The notes under the pieces: model-generated
Database searches by the model: none
What the model saw: only the letters and a program-made list of their open reading frames with translations
What the model was told of the DNA's origin: nothing
Origin: Zingiber officinale
Lineage: Eukaryota > Streptophyta > Magnoliopsida > Zingiberales > Zingiberaceae
Direction: 5' to 3'
NCBI RefSeq assembly: GCF_018446385.1
Contig: NC_055986.1
Span: 29,075,593-29,139,592, forward strand
Length of the DNA stretch: 64,000 nt
Shown here: positions 23,165 to 35,318 of the stretch, in pieces
Numbering within the stretch: the stretch's first letter is position 1
Layout of the letters: each line of letters opens with the position of its first letter
Made by a program: the position numbers and the translations under genes

Positions 23165-24499
23165 CTAGAAATACTCAGTCTTCGCCACAACTATCTTGTG
23201 TTGACTAGGAATGTAGAAGTAATATCCCTTTGTTTCCTTGGGATATCCAATAAAATAGCACTTATCATATTTGGGTCCCAATTTGTCCGAGACTTGACGT
23301 CGAACGTAAGCCTCACAACCCCAAATCCTCATAAAAGACATCTGGGCATTTCTCCCAGTCCATATCCTATATGGTGTCTTTATTACAGCCTTAGATGGAA
23401 CTCGGTTGAGAATGAAGGCTGCTGTGTCTAGAGCATAGCTCCAAAGATACATAGGAAGATCTGTGTGGCTCATCATAGACCGTACCATATCTAATAAGGT
23501 ACGATTCCTCCTTTTGGATACACCATTCCACTGTGGTGTTCCAGGAGGAGTGAGTTGGGATAGGATCTCACACTCAGCTAGATAGTCACGAAACTCATGG
23601 CTAAGGTATTCACCACCTCGATCTGATCGAAGTATTTTAATACTCTTACCAAGCTGGTTTTGTACTTCATTCTTGAAATCTTTGAACTTTTCAAAGGATT
23701 CTGACTTATGTGTCATCAGATACACATAACCATATCTACTGAAGTCATCAGTAAATGTAATGAAGTACCTATAACCACCCCTGGCAGCGACATTGAAAGG
23801 ACAACATACATCACTATGTATAAGTCCTAACAAGTCAGTCGCTCTCTCGCTGTGTCCACTAAAGGGAGTCTTGGTCATCTTGCCCAGTAGGCATGACTCG
23901 CATGTCTCATAAGATTCAAAATCAAATGATTCCAGCAAACCATCTTTATGGAGCTGGGATAAGCGTTTGTCATTTATATGACCTAAGTGACAGTGCCAGA
24001 TATAGGTTTGGCTCATGTCATTTGACTTGAACCTCTTGGTACTTATGTTACAGATAGGGTTCTCAAGGTCTAGAATATAGAGTCCGTTCATCAGAGGTGC
24101 ACTATAATAGAACATATCATTTAAATAAACTAAACAACATTTGTTCTTTATTATAAATGAAAAGCATTTCTTGTCTAAACAAGAAACTGATATAATGTTC
24201 TTAGTCAAAGCAGACACATAACAACAATCATCCAATTCTAGTACAAGCCCAGAGGGCAGAGATAGAGAATAAGTTCCTACAGCAACAGCAGCAACCCGTG
24301 CTCCATTGCCTACTCGTAGGTCCACCTCGCCCTTTGTCAATGCCCTACTATTTCTCAGCGCCTGCACATTAGTACAAATGTGAGAAGCACATCCGGTATC
24401 TAATACCCATGATGAAGAAATAGATAGATTGACTTCTATAACATATATACCTAAAGTGGAAGTCTCACTTCTCTTCTTTTTAAGATCTTCCAGGTACAC
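23165..24499 (-). pseudogene. Copia-B protease and integrase in one open frame, catalytic Glu lost
   Basis: A 444-codon open frame holds the aspartic protease (SSWVLDTGCASHIC), the pre-integrase zinc region (WHCHLGH and CESC), and the integrase core with HSDVCCPF, TDDFSRYGYVY and LRSDRGGEYLS. The C-terminal part has RVPSKAVIKTP and IWGCEAYVRRQ. At the third catalytic position the usual AERRNRTL reads SKRRNRTL, so the DDE glutamate is lysine. The frame ends with a -1 shift at about 23163, in the linker before RT. The open frame makes the element look young, yet the integrase should be inactive. Confidence 0.9.
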
Positions 24500-24514
24500 C
24501 TTGCAGTTCCTCTT

Positions 24515-25281
24515 CTAGTGCCCGGTCTGACCGCAGTGGAAGTAAGTAGCATCCTTGGCAACCCCTCCTTTGGGTTTCAGTGTCTTGCCTTTACCCTTGG
24601 CTTGGGACTTTCCCTTACCTTTGGGCTTGCCCTTGCCCTTTTGTTTCTGAACCATCAGAATAGAGTTGGGCTTAACCTTCTTAAGGTTGAGCTCAACAGT
24701 TCTCAACATGCTAAGTAGCTCGGGCAGTGGCTTGTCAATTTCGTTCATGTTATAATTTAGAACGAATTGACTATAGCTATCTGGCAAGGATTGCAAGATT
24801 AGGTCAGTGGCCAGCTCTTGGCCAAGCGGAAATCTCAACCTCTGTAGGTTTTCTATGTACCCAATCATTTTGAGTGCATATGGGCCTACGGGAGTCCCAT
24901 CTTGCATCTTGCACTGAAACAGTGCCTTAGAGATCTCGAATCTCTCGTGCCTCGCTTGTCCTTGATATAGTTAACGAAGATGCTCAACCATATCATAAGC
25001 GCCCATCAACTCGTGTTGCTTCTGAAGCTCAGAGTTCATGGTTGCGAGCATGAGACAGGACACATCTAATGAGTCATCTTGATGCTTCTTGTAAGCATCA
25101 CGATCAGCTCGCGTGGCAGTGGCAGGAGGTGCCTCAGGAATGGGCTGCTCCAGGATGTACAATTTTCGTTCCTGTGTGAGAACTATCTCAGGTTCCTGTA
25201 CCAGTCCAGGAAGTTAGCTCTATTGAGCTTGTCCTTATCGAGGACAGAACGCAGGGAGAAGGAGTTCGTGTTTGACGACAT
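24515..25281 (-). pseudogene. Copia-B gag with frameshift and stops
   Basis: The ATG at 25281 gives MSSNTNSFSLRSVLDKDKL and LDWYRNLR, a standard start for plant copia gag. A one-base loss right after LR shifts the frame to YILEQPIPEAPPA (25162). A stop after MVEHLR (24971) is followed by ALKMIGYIENLQRL and YNMNEIDKPLPELLSML. A Lys/Gly-rich basic stretch precedes the zinc knuckle, where the first cysteine is tyrosine and tryptophan is a stop (HCGQTGH*). Gag would form the particle shell and bind RNA; this copy cannot. Confidence 0.88.
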
Positions 25282-26786
25282 GGTAATCTACAACAGAAAA
25301 ATGTAGAAAAATAAATATCATATTCCAATTATCATCTAATTAGGCCTTTAATTAAATGATGCTCCCACTGAATTCTATAATTCAAGTGGGACAAGATCCA
25401 CATCATACTACGCCTTGAGTTAGCTTTGGCTAAATCGCCCAAAACTTAGTATGATCGGTAGGTAACTAATTACCAATTACATCTCTATGCAACTCTTGTT
25501 TATAAGATCAAGATCCGCATGTATATTAAAACTTGAGTTAGCTTTGGCTAAATCGCCCAAGAATTAATATAAATGTGATTTTGACCTATCTACCAACCAT
25601 TGGAAAATGCCTATAGTTAAACTCGATCCAATTGAGTTAATTAGTTACTCAATCTAATTGAGTTGTACTCACCCATGTGTTGATAGGCGGGACCAAAATT
25701 GTCCCTCCGCACCCTACCAAGATAATATGCGTTGCTCTGCTTTGGCAGATTCAACAACAACATGTGATCGAGGTAGTGATGGGTATCACGGCATGGTAGG
25801 CATTTCGAGTTGACGCCATTGAGATCTAATCTAATCGATGATTTGTATCATATACTCAATTTAGATCTAATCTAATCGTGGAGGTGCATCATGTCCGCGA
25901 CTTAGATTTAATCTAATCGTTAAGGTACTAATTAATTACTAATCTAGCATGCATCATATATACATACACAAGTAATTAATTAAACTTTTTGTGATTAGTC
26001 ATGGCGCCCTACTACGATCTTCTCAAGCCAATGAGAAGATCGGATGGTCAACCTAAGGTCATTAGCTTCTCAAGCTCCTTCCGGTGACCACCTTGTGTTG
26101 CTTGCACCCTCCTCGTAACTCCGTCTCGAGTGGACCTTCCACCGTTTCATTTTGTACATTACAAAGGTGAAACTCGAGTTACATTCGAGTCTAAACTATT
26201 TTACAATAGGAAATAAAATAGGAAAGGCAAGACGCGCAGGTCGCGTATCATATACAACACGCACATCACAGAAAATGACACGCATGCCATAATATAAATT
26301 ACAACACAATTTTTCCAATCAAACTGGGGTCTTTGGGCCATGACCATCACAAAATGATACATAATTCTAAATTATGTAATTTCTATAAATTTCTATAAAT
26401 TTTCCCATAATTTTTATAATTTTATGAGTAAAAATTCTCGGCGGTCCCGTTTAACGATTTTCGGGTGCAATCGTGGAACGAAGCCCCTTGCGGGGAAGGG
26501 GCAGCACCCCTACCCGCGATATAACCATCACGAGTGTTCCAAAGCGATCCTACAACGCCTTAGTCCGCTGTCCCAAAATGAATTGGGCGAAACCTTGCCG
26601 TTTCGGAAAGGTTTTCTCGGTAGTCGAAGCCTACAAGTGTCGAAACATTTGTTGCTTCGCTTCTACGAGAAAATTACCCATAAAACACATAAAAATAGGA
26701 AATTCACAGAAAGTTACAGAACTGAAAGTTTTTCATAAAAACACAAAATAAACACGTACGCGCTTCGCACGTGGCTCTGATACCAC
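25282..26786 (-). other. Copia-B leader with primer binding site
   Basis: This is untranslated leader between LTR and gag. The primer site complementary to initiator Met-tRNA lies at 26774-26785, one base inside the LTR end. ORFs at 26424-26751 are unrecognised. Within 25310-25560 the phrase TTGAGTTAGCTTTGGCTAA is repeated about 120 bp apart, and 25790-25930 repeats a GATCTAATCTAATCG motif. Confidence 0.8.
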
Positions 26787-28605
26787 TGTTGGGTTTTTCG
26801 GGCCGCAAAAATCACCTTTTTGCGTTGCAGAAACCCCGAATCCCATGCCACCGGATCCGTGCGAAGTTTAAAATTCGTGTACGAGTTTCTCTACTCCTAG
26901 ATCTACATTAGATCTACAAGATCAGAAAGTATACCTTTGAAGCGATGCCTTTCGCTTAATCCCGCTCGTCCAAATTATGCTGGATCTCGAGAATGTCAAA
27001 GTAGACACTCCTCTATGTGTATCCACACGAATAAGGAGATGAAGAAAAGACACTAGAGTGTGCTAGCACCCTCTGTGGCTCTCGGCAATGGAGGAAGAGA
27101 GGGAGAGAAGAGAGCTTGAGGAAGAAGATGAGAGTTACACACAAAATGAAAAACTCCTCTCTTGAATCAATTGTGGTCGGCCACATTAAGAGGTTAATAA
27201 CCTCCATGGAATACCAAGAGTCACAACTCTTGGTAACTCCCATGAGGTAGCATCCCACTTAAGCAACCATGATGATGTGGAGCATCATCATTGGTCCACT
27301 CTTTGCCAACTCACTAATGAGGTGGCAAATGGTCAAGTCAAACTTGACTCTTCATCTTCCTCTCAAGTCAAGTCAAACTTGACCACTTCTCTCCCATGGT
27401 TGATCAAATCTAACCATTGGTTCAAGTTAATTTTAATTTAATGAATCTCTATTCATTGAATTAAATTAACTCAATGAGTCTAAGTCCAAATTAGACTCAT
27501 CTAACACATGAACCAAATTGAGTCCAACTCAATTAGCCTAATTTGGATTACTCTTAATCCAATTTGGTTCATCACATGGACCTAATCCTTTAGGTTCATC
27601 AAATGAACCTAATCTCTATCTAATTGCCCTTTGTGTGTGACCCTATAGGTTCTTATAACATTGGCAATGCTCCTAAACCCATTTAGAAGCATAAGTAATG
27701 AGCGGTATCTAGCAACACATCATTACTACCCAAGTTATAAGAATGTTGAGATCCAACATCACCTTGTGATTACTAATTGTGACCCCTCACAATATATGAC
27801 AAGTGTCCTTCTATCCTTGACATCTAGATTGATCAATGTGAGGCATAGACCGTGTCATCCTCTAATCAATCTAAATTTTGAATCCCAAGTAGACTCACTT
27901 AATCAAATGAGCTCAACATCTCATATTGACTCATTTGGGCATGGTAATGCACGTAGTGGTCTCACTCTATCAAGAATATCGATGTCTCTCCCGTCATATA
28001 GGAGGGATAGATCACATCTACATCACTCACATCCCTCCGCATAATTTGTTACATACCTAGTAATCGCCTTTATAGTCCACCCAGTTATGGGTGACGTTTG
28101 ACGAAACCAAAGTATGCAACTCCTTATGTAGGGAACCATGGTGACTTCAGGTCCAAGGATTAATAGTCATACTAATAGCCACATGAGAAAGTATATGACA
28201 CTCATATAACGATCCATGATACTTTCTCATGGCGGGTCATTTAGTATACATTCTCCAATGCATATCCATGTGTCAACTTGATATCTCTATATCCATGACT
28301 TGTGAGATCAAGTCATCGAGTTGATCTACATGCTAGTCTCATCGCATTAACATTGTCCCTGAATGCTAATACTTGACTAGGAATGATTAAGAGTAGTGTT
28401 TCCTATATCATCTCACTATCGATTCAACTAACTGATTGATATAGGTAAGAACCTTCTGCTCAAGGACGCTGTTATACTTAGTTATTTGGCACCAATACAA
28501 GTAAGCATAATAACCATAAACAAATGTCTTTATATATATAAGAATATGATACAACGAGTCCATACAACAATCATCAAATGATTGACTCTAGGGCTCTAAC
28601 TAACA
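26787..28605 (-). repeat. Copia-B 5' LTR, complete (1819 bp)
   Basis: On the minus strand it starts TGTTAGTTAGAGCCC and ends AAAAACCCAACA next to the primer site. The TG..CA ends and the position against the primer site define it well. The flank on the right is ACCAG, which is also internal 5S rRNA sequence. The matching duplication cannot be checked because the other LTR is truncated. The ORFs inside are not genes. Confidence 0.88.
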
Positions 28606-28712
28606 ACCAGCACTAATACACCAGATCCTATCAGAACTCCGAAGTTAAGCATGCTTGGGCAAGAGCAGTACTAGGATGGGTGACCCCCTGGAAATTCCTC
28701 ATGTTGCACCAT
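28606..28712 (+). pseudogene. 5S rRNA pseudogene, 5' end removed
   Basis: The sequence follows plant 5S rRNA from about nucleotide 14 to the end: CCAGCACTAATACACCAGATC, AGAACTCCGAAGTTAAGC, GTACTAGGATGGGTGACC and TGTTGCACC. Differences are mostly C-to-T or G-to-A transitions, as expected from methylation decay, including changes in the internal control region. The first 13-14 bases are missing because copia-B begins there. It is much closer to genuine 5S than the 5S-like part of the adjoining Cassandra LTR, so it is a separate 5S-derived unit. Confidence 0.78.
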
Positions 28713-29021
28713 TGTAAGACCCCGGTTCTGAGATTCTGGTTAAGTATGGCTTAAAAGGTTAGATGATACTATCCATATTATCAAGGTGCACCTTCCTTTT
28801 CGAAAGTCCAAACTTAAGAACTCCAATGTTAAGCGTGCTTGGCTTGGAGAAATATGAGGATGGGTGACCTCTTGGAAAGTTTTTCAGGGTGCGTGCGAGT
28901 GAGGACAAAGCATGCTGAAAGGACCTCCGTGGTCTGTGAAGCTAGTTGTCAACCCGATGGGCAATTTTGGTGGCGTTCCCGGTTCTGTTCGGGTGGGGGC
29001 CGCCCGGGCCGGGGCGTTACA
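28713..29021 (+). mobile_element. Cassandra-type TRIM LTR carrying a 5S-like promoter segment
   Basis: The 309-bp unit starts TGTAAGACCCCGG and ends GGGGCGTTACA, the usual ends of plant Cassandra LTRs. Its middle has the 5S-derived block AAACTTAAGAACTCC, GTTAAGCGTGCTTGGCTTGG and AGGATGGGTGACC. No primer site follows and no second LTR is near, so it is a solo LTR or a broken end. I see no 5-bp duplication: ACCAT on the left and CTTGG on the right. The right neighbour is a copia-A LTR cut at the corresponding CTTGG. Confidence 0.8.
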
Positions 29022-31380
29022 CTTGGAACTAGATATTAATTAAGTAAGTTGCCAGTAACTCATTTAATTAGTGGACATTCGATATCTTAGACACTGGGAG
29101 ACTAACACACTCATGATAAGAAGGAGCTCATAATGTAATTTGGGATTGGTGCGTTAGTTCAATAATAACTCTTTAGTAGTATGAGTTATTATTGATGAAC
29201 TTAAGTTGGGTGTTCGGGGCGAACACAGGAAGCTCAAGCTCATCGGGAGACTAAAACCAATTTCTCCCCTCGGTCCCTGTCGTAGCCTCTATAAAATCTT
29301 GTATCCACCAAGTCCACTTCTTACCCAAGTAATGGGCCGGCCACATCCTTGCTTGGAGCAAAGGGGGTCGGCCAAGCATTAGCTTGGAGCCAAGAGGTGG
29401 CCGGGCAAGCCATGCTTGGTGTCCAAGCATGGGGCCGACCACACCATTAAAACTAAAAGAAGATTTTATTTTTTGTTAAAATCTTTCCTTTTGTAGCCAT
29501 TTATGAAGGGATTTAAAAGAGAAATTTTAATTTTAAAATTTCCTTTTATAGCCATCCTCATGGTTTTAAAAGAGAGTTTTAAAATTTTAAAATCTTTCCT
29601 TTTATAGCTATCTACAAAAGATTAAAGAGAGATTTTAATTTTGTTAAAATCTTTCCTTATTTGTATTTATCTATAATGTTTAAAAGAGAGATTTTAATTT
29701 TTAATAAAACTTTCTATTTTTGTAACCATGATTTTAAAAAAAGTTTTAATTAATCTTTCATTTTTGTAGTTGTTTACATTAGGGGTGTAAACGAACCGAA
29801 TCGAGCCGAATATGTAGAAAAATTTAAGGCTCAAATTCGGCTCGAAATAGGTATATTCGAGTTCGAGCTCGATTCGAAGTTCGAAAAATTCAAAATGTTT
29901 GGTTCGAATTTGGTTCGAATTAAGGCTCGGGTTCGAGTTCGGCTCGAAATATTCGAACATGTTCGCGAACTATTCGAATTATTACTCGAAAATAGATTTG
30001 AAAGGCTCGAAATTTATTTATTTAGTCTATATTTAACTTATATTAATAAATATTAAGGCTCTCGAACGGCTCGTGAGCGGCTCGAACAATATAATCTGGG
30101 CTCGAGTTCGACTCGAAAAAAAATTCGAACATGTTCGAGTTCGGCTCGAATTCGATTAATTCAAATACAAATCAAATATTTTTTGAGCTGGCTCGAAAAG
30201 CTCGCGAATCTGCTCGATTCGTTTGCAACCCTAGTCTACATGTTTTAAAAGAGAGAGAGATTAATTTTAAAACTTTCCTTTATTGCCATGTACAATAGGA
30301 AATTTAGAAAAGAGGGATTTTAATTGTTGTTAAAATTTTCTTTTTAATGGGAGGCCACAAATAAGGAAGTTTTAATTATGTTTAAAACTTTCCTTTTTTG
30401 CCATGACCAAGGATTATAAAAGAGAGGTAGAGGGTGCCTCATAAAATAGATACCCATAATCTTAAGCCTCCTCTATTTTCCTTGGTGTAGCCGGCCCCTT
30501 CCCTTCTCCCATTCTCTTAGGCTGACACCCACTTATCTCCTCTTATGCTTCCTTAGGGCCAGTGGTATCAAGGATTGAAAAGTCCTTGTGGTCGGTTGCT
30601 TGGAGAGGAAGAAGAAGAAGAGGAGAAGCACTTGGTGGTCGGTTGCTTGGAGGAGGAGAAGACAAATAAAGTTTCCTATTTTGGCATCCCTTGGTGACTC
30701 GAGAGTCTTGGAGGAGAAGAAGTGGTTCGGATGGATTCCATCTTGGTAGATCATTGCCCCCACAACGTCCAAGAGGAGGAGAGGAATATAACAGAAGATC
30801 AAGAGGTCTTTAGCTACAAAGAAAGGTATAACTAATTAATGGTTTCCGCTTCAAATAAATTAGTTAGTTTTCTTTGCATGGATTCTGAAACACCAACACA
30901 AGAGGCTAGCGATTTTATGTTTCAATTTCGTGCTATTGATTTTGTATTTTGATTTTGGGTTTCGATCTTGTGTTTCTATTGTGGTATCTGTAGTTAAACC
31001 TAGGGTTACTATAAGAAGTTAAATATCCAATTTATTTGAAAGGCTTTGTCTAGGAAGTGGTGGATGATCCTATAACCAAGAAGGTCTAGTGCCTTGCCAT
31101 GTTTAACCTGGAAGTCAATATTTGAAATAGATATTTAATCAACTTCTGTAATATGATTTAACTTAGGAAGATCACATCGGTTAAACTTGGAATAAAAATG
31201 TTAAGTATCGTTTCCAATCCAAGTTTAACTTCTGAAGAGCAACTTGGATTAATAATGTTAAGCATCGTTTGCAATCCAAGTTTAACTTCAGTAGAGCACA
31301 TGAGTAGCTAGGTTAAGTTATGTGCTTGTACAAATATTTGTACAGGGGAAACAGAATGGTATTCCGAGTAGCAACCAACA
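29022..31380 (+). repeat. Copia-A 5' LTR of element 4, truncated, with nested MITE
   Basis: It matches the copia-A LTR from about position 12775 onward and ends GTAGCAACCAACA. A primer site with one mismatch (TGGTATCAAAGC, 31383-31394) follows. The first 640 bp of the LTR are replaced by the Cassandra LTR. A 454-bp MITE is inserted at 29780. Confidence 0.85.
29780..30233 (+). mobile_element. hAT-type MITE, 454 bp
   Basis: The insert begins TAGGGGTGTAAACGAACCGA and ends TTCGTTTGCAACCCTA, giving imperfect terminal inverted repeats. The 8-bp flanks GTTTACAT (29772-29779) and GTCTACAT (30234-30241) differ at one base. It has no coding capacity and is rich in TTCGAG/CTCGAA words spread as degenerate inverted repeats. 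The 8-bp duplication points to a hAT transposase source. Strand is arbitrary. Confidence 0.82.
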
Positions 31381-33727
31381 ATTGGTATCAAAGCTAGACT
31401 TTTGCCTTTGTGTGCTTGGTTTTTAGTTAATTATGTACTTTTCATACATAAGTTTAGGCAAGATAATAGTAGGATGTGCAAATAGATTAACTATGTGGTT
31501 GCAGGCTTCAACTATTATGGCCTCGGACATGTCGAGGGCATTTTATATGCGTGCATGATTGTAATTGTTAAATACAGCAGGAGCTGTATTAGTTTTAGGA
31601 TTTTACATTCTGTTCGATCTAGATTACATGTACATTCCTTCGTGGAATATAGGATCAATAAATGTAAAATTTTATTTTTATCGCGGATCGTATCCTTACG
31701 AGACGTGGTGTTATTTGAGGACCAGAGGCGCAGCAGAAAAAGGAAGAAAGATAGACGCGACGAAATGACCCATTGGTGACGGCACACTGAGGACAGTTGT
31801 GGATGAGACCATAATAGTTGGAAAATTAGTTTTCATATTTATTGCCTTTTATATTGTGATGTGATGTGTTTGTGTGCTTGTGTGCATGTTAAAATTCCTC
31901 GTTTCTAAATAATTAAGTGGGAGAGGAATTAATTAAATTCCACGGTCTCCATTACTGGTTTGTAAGTGATGCATTCAAACTTGCGCGTTGGCTCTGAGTG
32001 CCTTCCTCCACATCGGATGAGTTTGTTTGCGGATCATTAGATCAAACTTCCTCAATGGATGATTATAGGAAATTATTTAGGAGCGTGTGATCTTCTCCAT
32101 CTGAAGGGGCACAATCCTATTTAATGGACTTAGTATCAAGTAATGGTATACACTTAGACACATTTAATAGTATCCTCCCCATCGGAGTCACTGCTATTAT
32201 TTGTGTGACCAAAGAAAAATCAACTATTAATTTTATTTGTCATAAAGTTAGGTTGACAAGATAATAAAATTAATGGGTAACCCCCCTCTTACAAATGTTC
32301 GAATTTGTATACGTCCACACTATCGTGGCATATAAAATTCACGGTATTTGAGGTGTTGGTGAATTTAAATAATATTATTTAAGGAGTCAATATTATTTTA
32401 AATTCTAAAGTATTGACCAAATATTTTGTGATTCTTGAGATTTCAAATGACTTTCAATCCTCTTGTTGTTATATTGAAAGAGAACAAACTTACTGGTCTC
32501 AATTATATTGCTTGGAAGTGAAACTTAAGCATTGTCTTAACTGCTGAAGGCTATAAGTTCGTACTTTTTGAGATCTTTCCAAGCTTTCCTAATAGTAATT
32601 CTAGTGAAGAGGAGATTGAGTGTCATAAGAAATGGATCAGGGCAGATGAGATGACGCGGTGCTGCATTTTGGCTTCTATGTCAAATGTGCTACAACATCA
32701 GCATCAAGTCATGCCTACTGCTTATGACATGATGCGCAATCTCAAGGAACTCTTCGAACACCAGAATTGGGCTGCTAGGAAAGAGGCTATGAGAAACTTA
32801 ATGATGACCACTATGACTGAGGGGACGCCCGTAAGGGATCATATCCTCAAGATGATGGCTCATTTAAATGAGATAGAAATCTTTGGAGCTGAAATCTATG
32901 GGGAAACCTAGGTTGATATTATTCTCCAAACACTGCCTAAAATTTTTGAGCAATTCCGCCTGAATTACAATATGAACAAGAGGGTTTATACGTTGGCGGA
33001 ACTTCTGACAGAACTTCAAGCAACAGAAGGGTTATTTCATCAAATTTCTCAAATTCACATTGCTGAAAACGTTTCTGCTTCTAAGCCGAAAGGCAGAAAT
33101 AAGAAGAAGAAATAAGTTGGTTCAGCAAAGGAAGTGAATCGATCTCTAGGAACTGGGTTGCATACAAGTGTGAAGAAGCCAAAGGGCAAGTGCTTCACAT
33201 GCAAGCAGTCTGGACATTGGAAAGTGGGCTGTCCTCACAAGAAGGAGAACAATAAAGGTATATCTTATTCCCTAGTAGTTAAAACATGTTTAGTGGTGTT
33301 ATCTACTGGTACCTGGTGTGTAGATACGGGAGCCACTGATCATGTCTGCAATTCATTGCAGGGGTTCTAGGAAACTCGACGACTACATGAAGAGGAGATT
33401 ACCGTCTACATGAGCAATGCTACGAAAGTGGTGGCTATTGCAGTGGGAGATGTTTATCTATCTTTAGATAGGAATAAAATATTGATTTTGAGAAATTGTC
33501 TTTATGTACCAAGTTTTAGAAAAATTTGATTTCAGTTTCTAAAATGGATATTCTGTTTCTTTTGGTAAAAAAAAATAGAGTAGTTATCTGTTCTGGTACA
33601 TTGGCCGACAATTTGTATACTCTAAATCCAATAACTCCCATGATACAACAAAATTCGTTTTAGGGATATGCTCTGGAAACGACAGTGTATATTCTGAACT
33701 TGGTACCTTCTAAGAGAGGAATAATAG
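31381..33727 (+). mobile_element. Copia-A element 4, internal region (truncated)
   Basis: Primer site, leader of about 1 kb, gag, zinc knuckle and the first part of pol are present. After the protease, the sequence jumps at about 33655 from the pre-integrase region to a piece near the integrase end (AAACGACAGTGTATATTCTG). At about 33728-33745 it meets a copia-A LTR in the opposite orientation. RT and RNase H are absent. Confidence 0.84.
32447..33370 (+). pseudogene. Copia-A gag and protease start (element 4)
   Basis: From the ATG at 32447 the reading is MTFNPLVVILKENKL, then a TGA where arginine is expected in the WKRNL motif. It continues with CCILASMSNVLQHQHQ, GTPVRDHILKMMAHLNE, a TAG for glutamine at 32909, and YNMNKRVYTLAELLTELQ. 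The zinc knuckle CFTCKQSGHWKVGC (33191-33232) is intact. The protease site is WCVDTGATDHVCN (33313-33351), followed by a stop. The changes are largely CpG- or CNG-type transitions, typical of methylated repeats. Confidence 0.86.
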
Positions 33728-35318
33728 ATGTATGTTATGAGGTGAGCCACCTCTACCCTCTCTTTTATATTCCTTGGTCTTGGCAAATAAGGAAAATTTT
33801 AAACATAATTAAACTTCCTTATTTTCCTTGTCAATGGCTAATAAGGAAAATTTAATTAAAATTTCCTTTTAACCCATCTTGTGGCCGACCCCTACAAGTC
33901 CTCCAAACAAGGAAAGTTTTAAACACAAAATTAAAACTTCCTAATTTATTTTCGGAAATTTTTAAAATAAAAATTTCTCTTTTAAAAATTCCCTTCATGG
34001 TTGGTTATAAAAGGAAACTTTTATAAATTAAAATCTCTCTATTAAAACATGTGGATGATTACAATAAGGAAAGTTTTCTCCAAAATTAAAATCTTACTTT
34101 CAATCTACAAATAAGGAAAGATATCAAACCTTTCTCTTAATCCTTTGTGGAAACTATAAAAGGTAAAATTTAATTTTAAAACTCTCTTTTAAATCATGGC
34201 TTCCACATAAGGAAAGATTTTAAAATTAAAATCTCTTTTATGTTATTGTGGTCGGCCACCTAAGCTTGGGCTCCAAGCTAGAGCCGGCCACCACTTGAAC
34301 CCTTCTAACCTTGGTTTGGTCGGCCCTAGCTTGGGCTCCAAACTAGGTTTGGCCGACCACCTTAAGGTGGGTAAGAAGTTGGATTTGGGTGGGTATAAAA
34401 CTTTATAAATAAGAGGCTACGACAGGGACCGAGAGGAGGAATTGGTTTTGGTCTCCCGATGAACTTGAGTTTCCCATGTTCGCCCCGAACACCCAACTCG
34501 AGTTCATCAATAATATCTCATTCCACTAAAGAGTTATTATTGCACTACCACACCAATCCCATATTACTATATGGGCTCCTTCTTATCATGAGTGTGTTAG
34601 TCTCTCTGTGTTTAAGATATTGAATGCTCACAAATTAAATGAGTTACTGACAACTCACTTAATTAATATCTAGCTCCAAGAGTAGTACCACTCAACCTTA
34701 TCGTCATGTCAGACTAAGTCCACCTGCAGGATTTACATGACAATCCTTATGAGCTCCTCAAGGGGGCATTATCAACCTAGATTATTAGGACACAGTTTCA
34801 TTCTATAATCAACAGCACGCCATATAAATAATATCATTTCTCAACTTATCGGGTCTATTGATTTAACGAGCTAAATCACACCCTTTGATAAATTAAAGAA
34901 ATAAGTATTAAGTATATATGCTTATTATTATATCATGATTAAGAGTACACACTTCCATAATGACAGAGGTATTGTTCTTTTATATAGTCAGTATAAAAGA
35001 AACTACCTCAAATAGTTCTGCTCAATACACTCAGAGTGTACTAGTGTAATTTTATAGTTAAGATAAACTAATATCAAATTACACTACGACTATTCCAATG
35101 GTTTGTTCCTTTCCATCTTAGTCGTGTGCTACTTTTTATAACTTATAAGGAACTGATAACATGATCTTCTGTGTGTGACACCACACACCATGTTATCTAC
35201 AATATAAATTAATTGAACAACTATACTTAGCATATAAATATAGACATTTGACCAATGTGATTCTTTATTTCAAAATAAATGTTTACAAAAACCTAGACTT
35301 TTAGTATATACTCTAACA
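33728..35318 (-). repeat. Copia-A LTR in inverse orientation, 3' part missing
   Basis: On the minus strand it starts TGTTAGAGTATATACTAAAAG at 35318 and covers U3 and much of R. It stops at about 33745, near the block CTACCCTCTCTTTTAT that mirrors 13905-13935. No target duplication is visible. Together with element 4 it forms a head-to-head arrangement of copia-A pieces. Confidence 0.82.

Larger units (their letters stand above)
21244..28605 (-). mobile_element. Copia-B element, minus strand, 3' LTR truncated
   Basis: From right to left: 5' LTR 26787-28605, Met-tRNA primer site (TGGTATCAGAGC, 26774-26785), leader 25282-26773, gag, protease, integrase, RT, RNase H, polypurine tract (GTGGGAGAT near 21333-21341), and only 89 bp of the 3' LTR (21244-21332). 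All domains of a Ty1/copia element are present in canonical order but carry a handful of lesions. This is the most complete element in the window. It sits in a 5S rRNA pseudogene on its right side. Confidence 0.9.
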
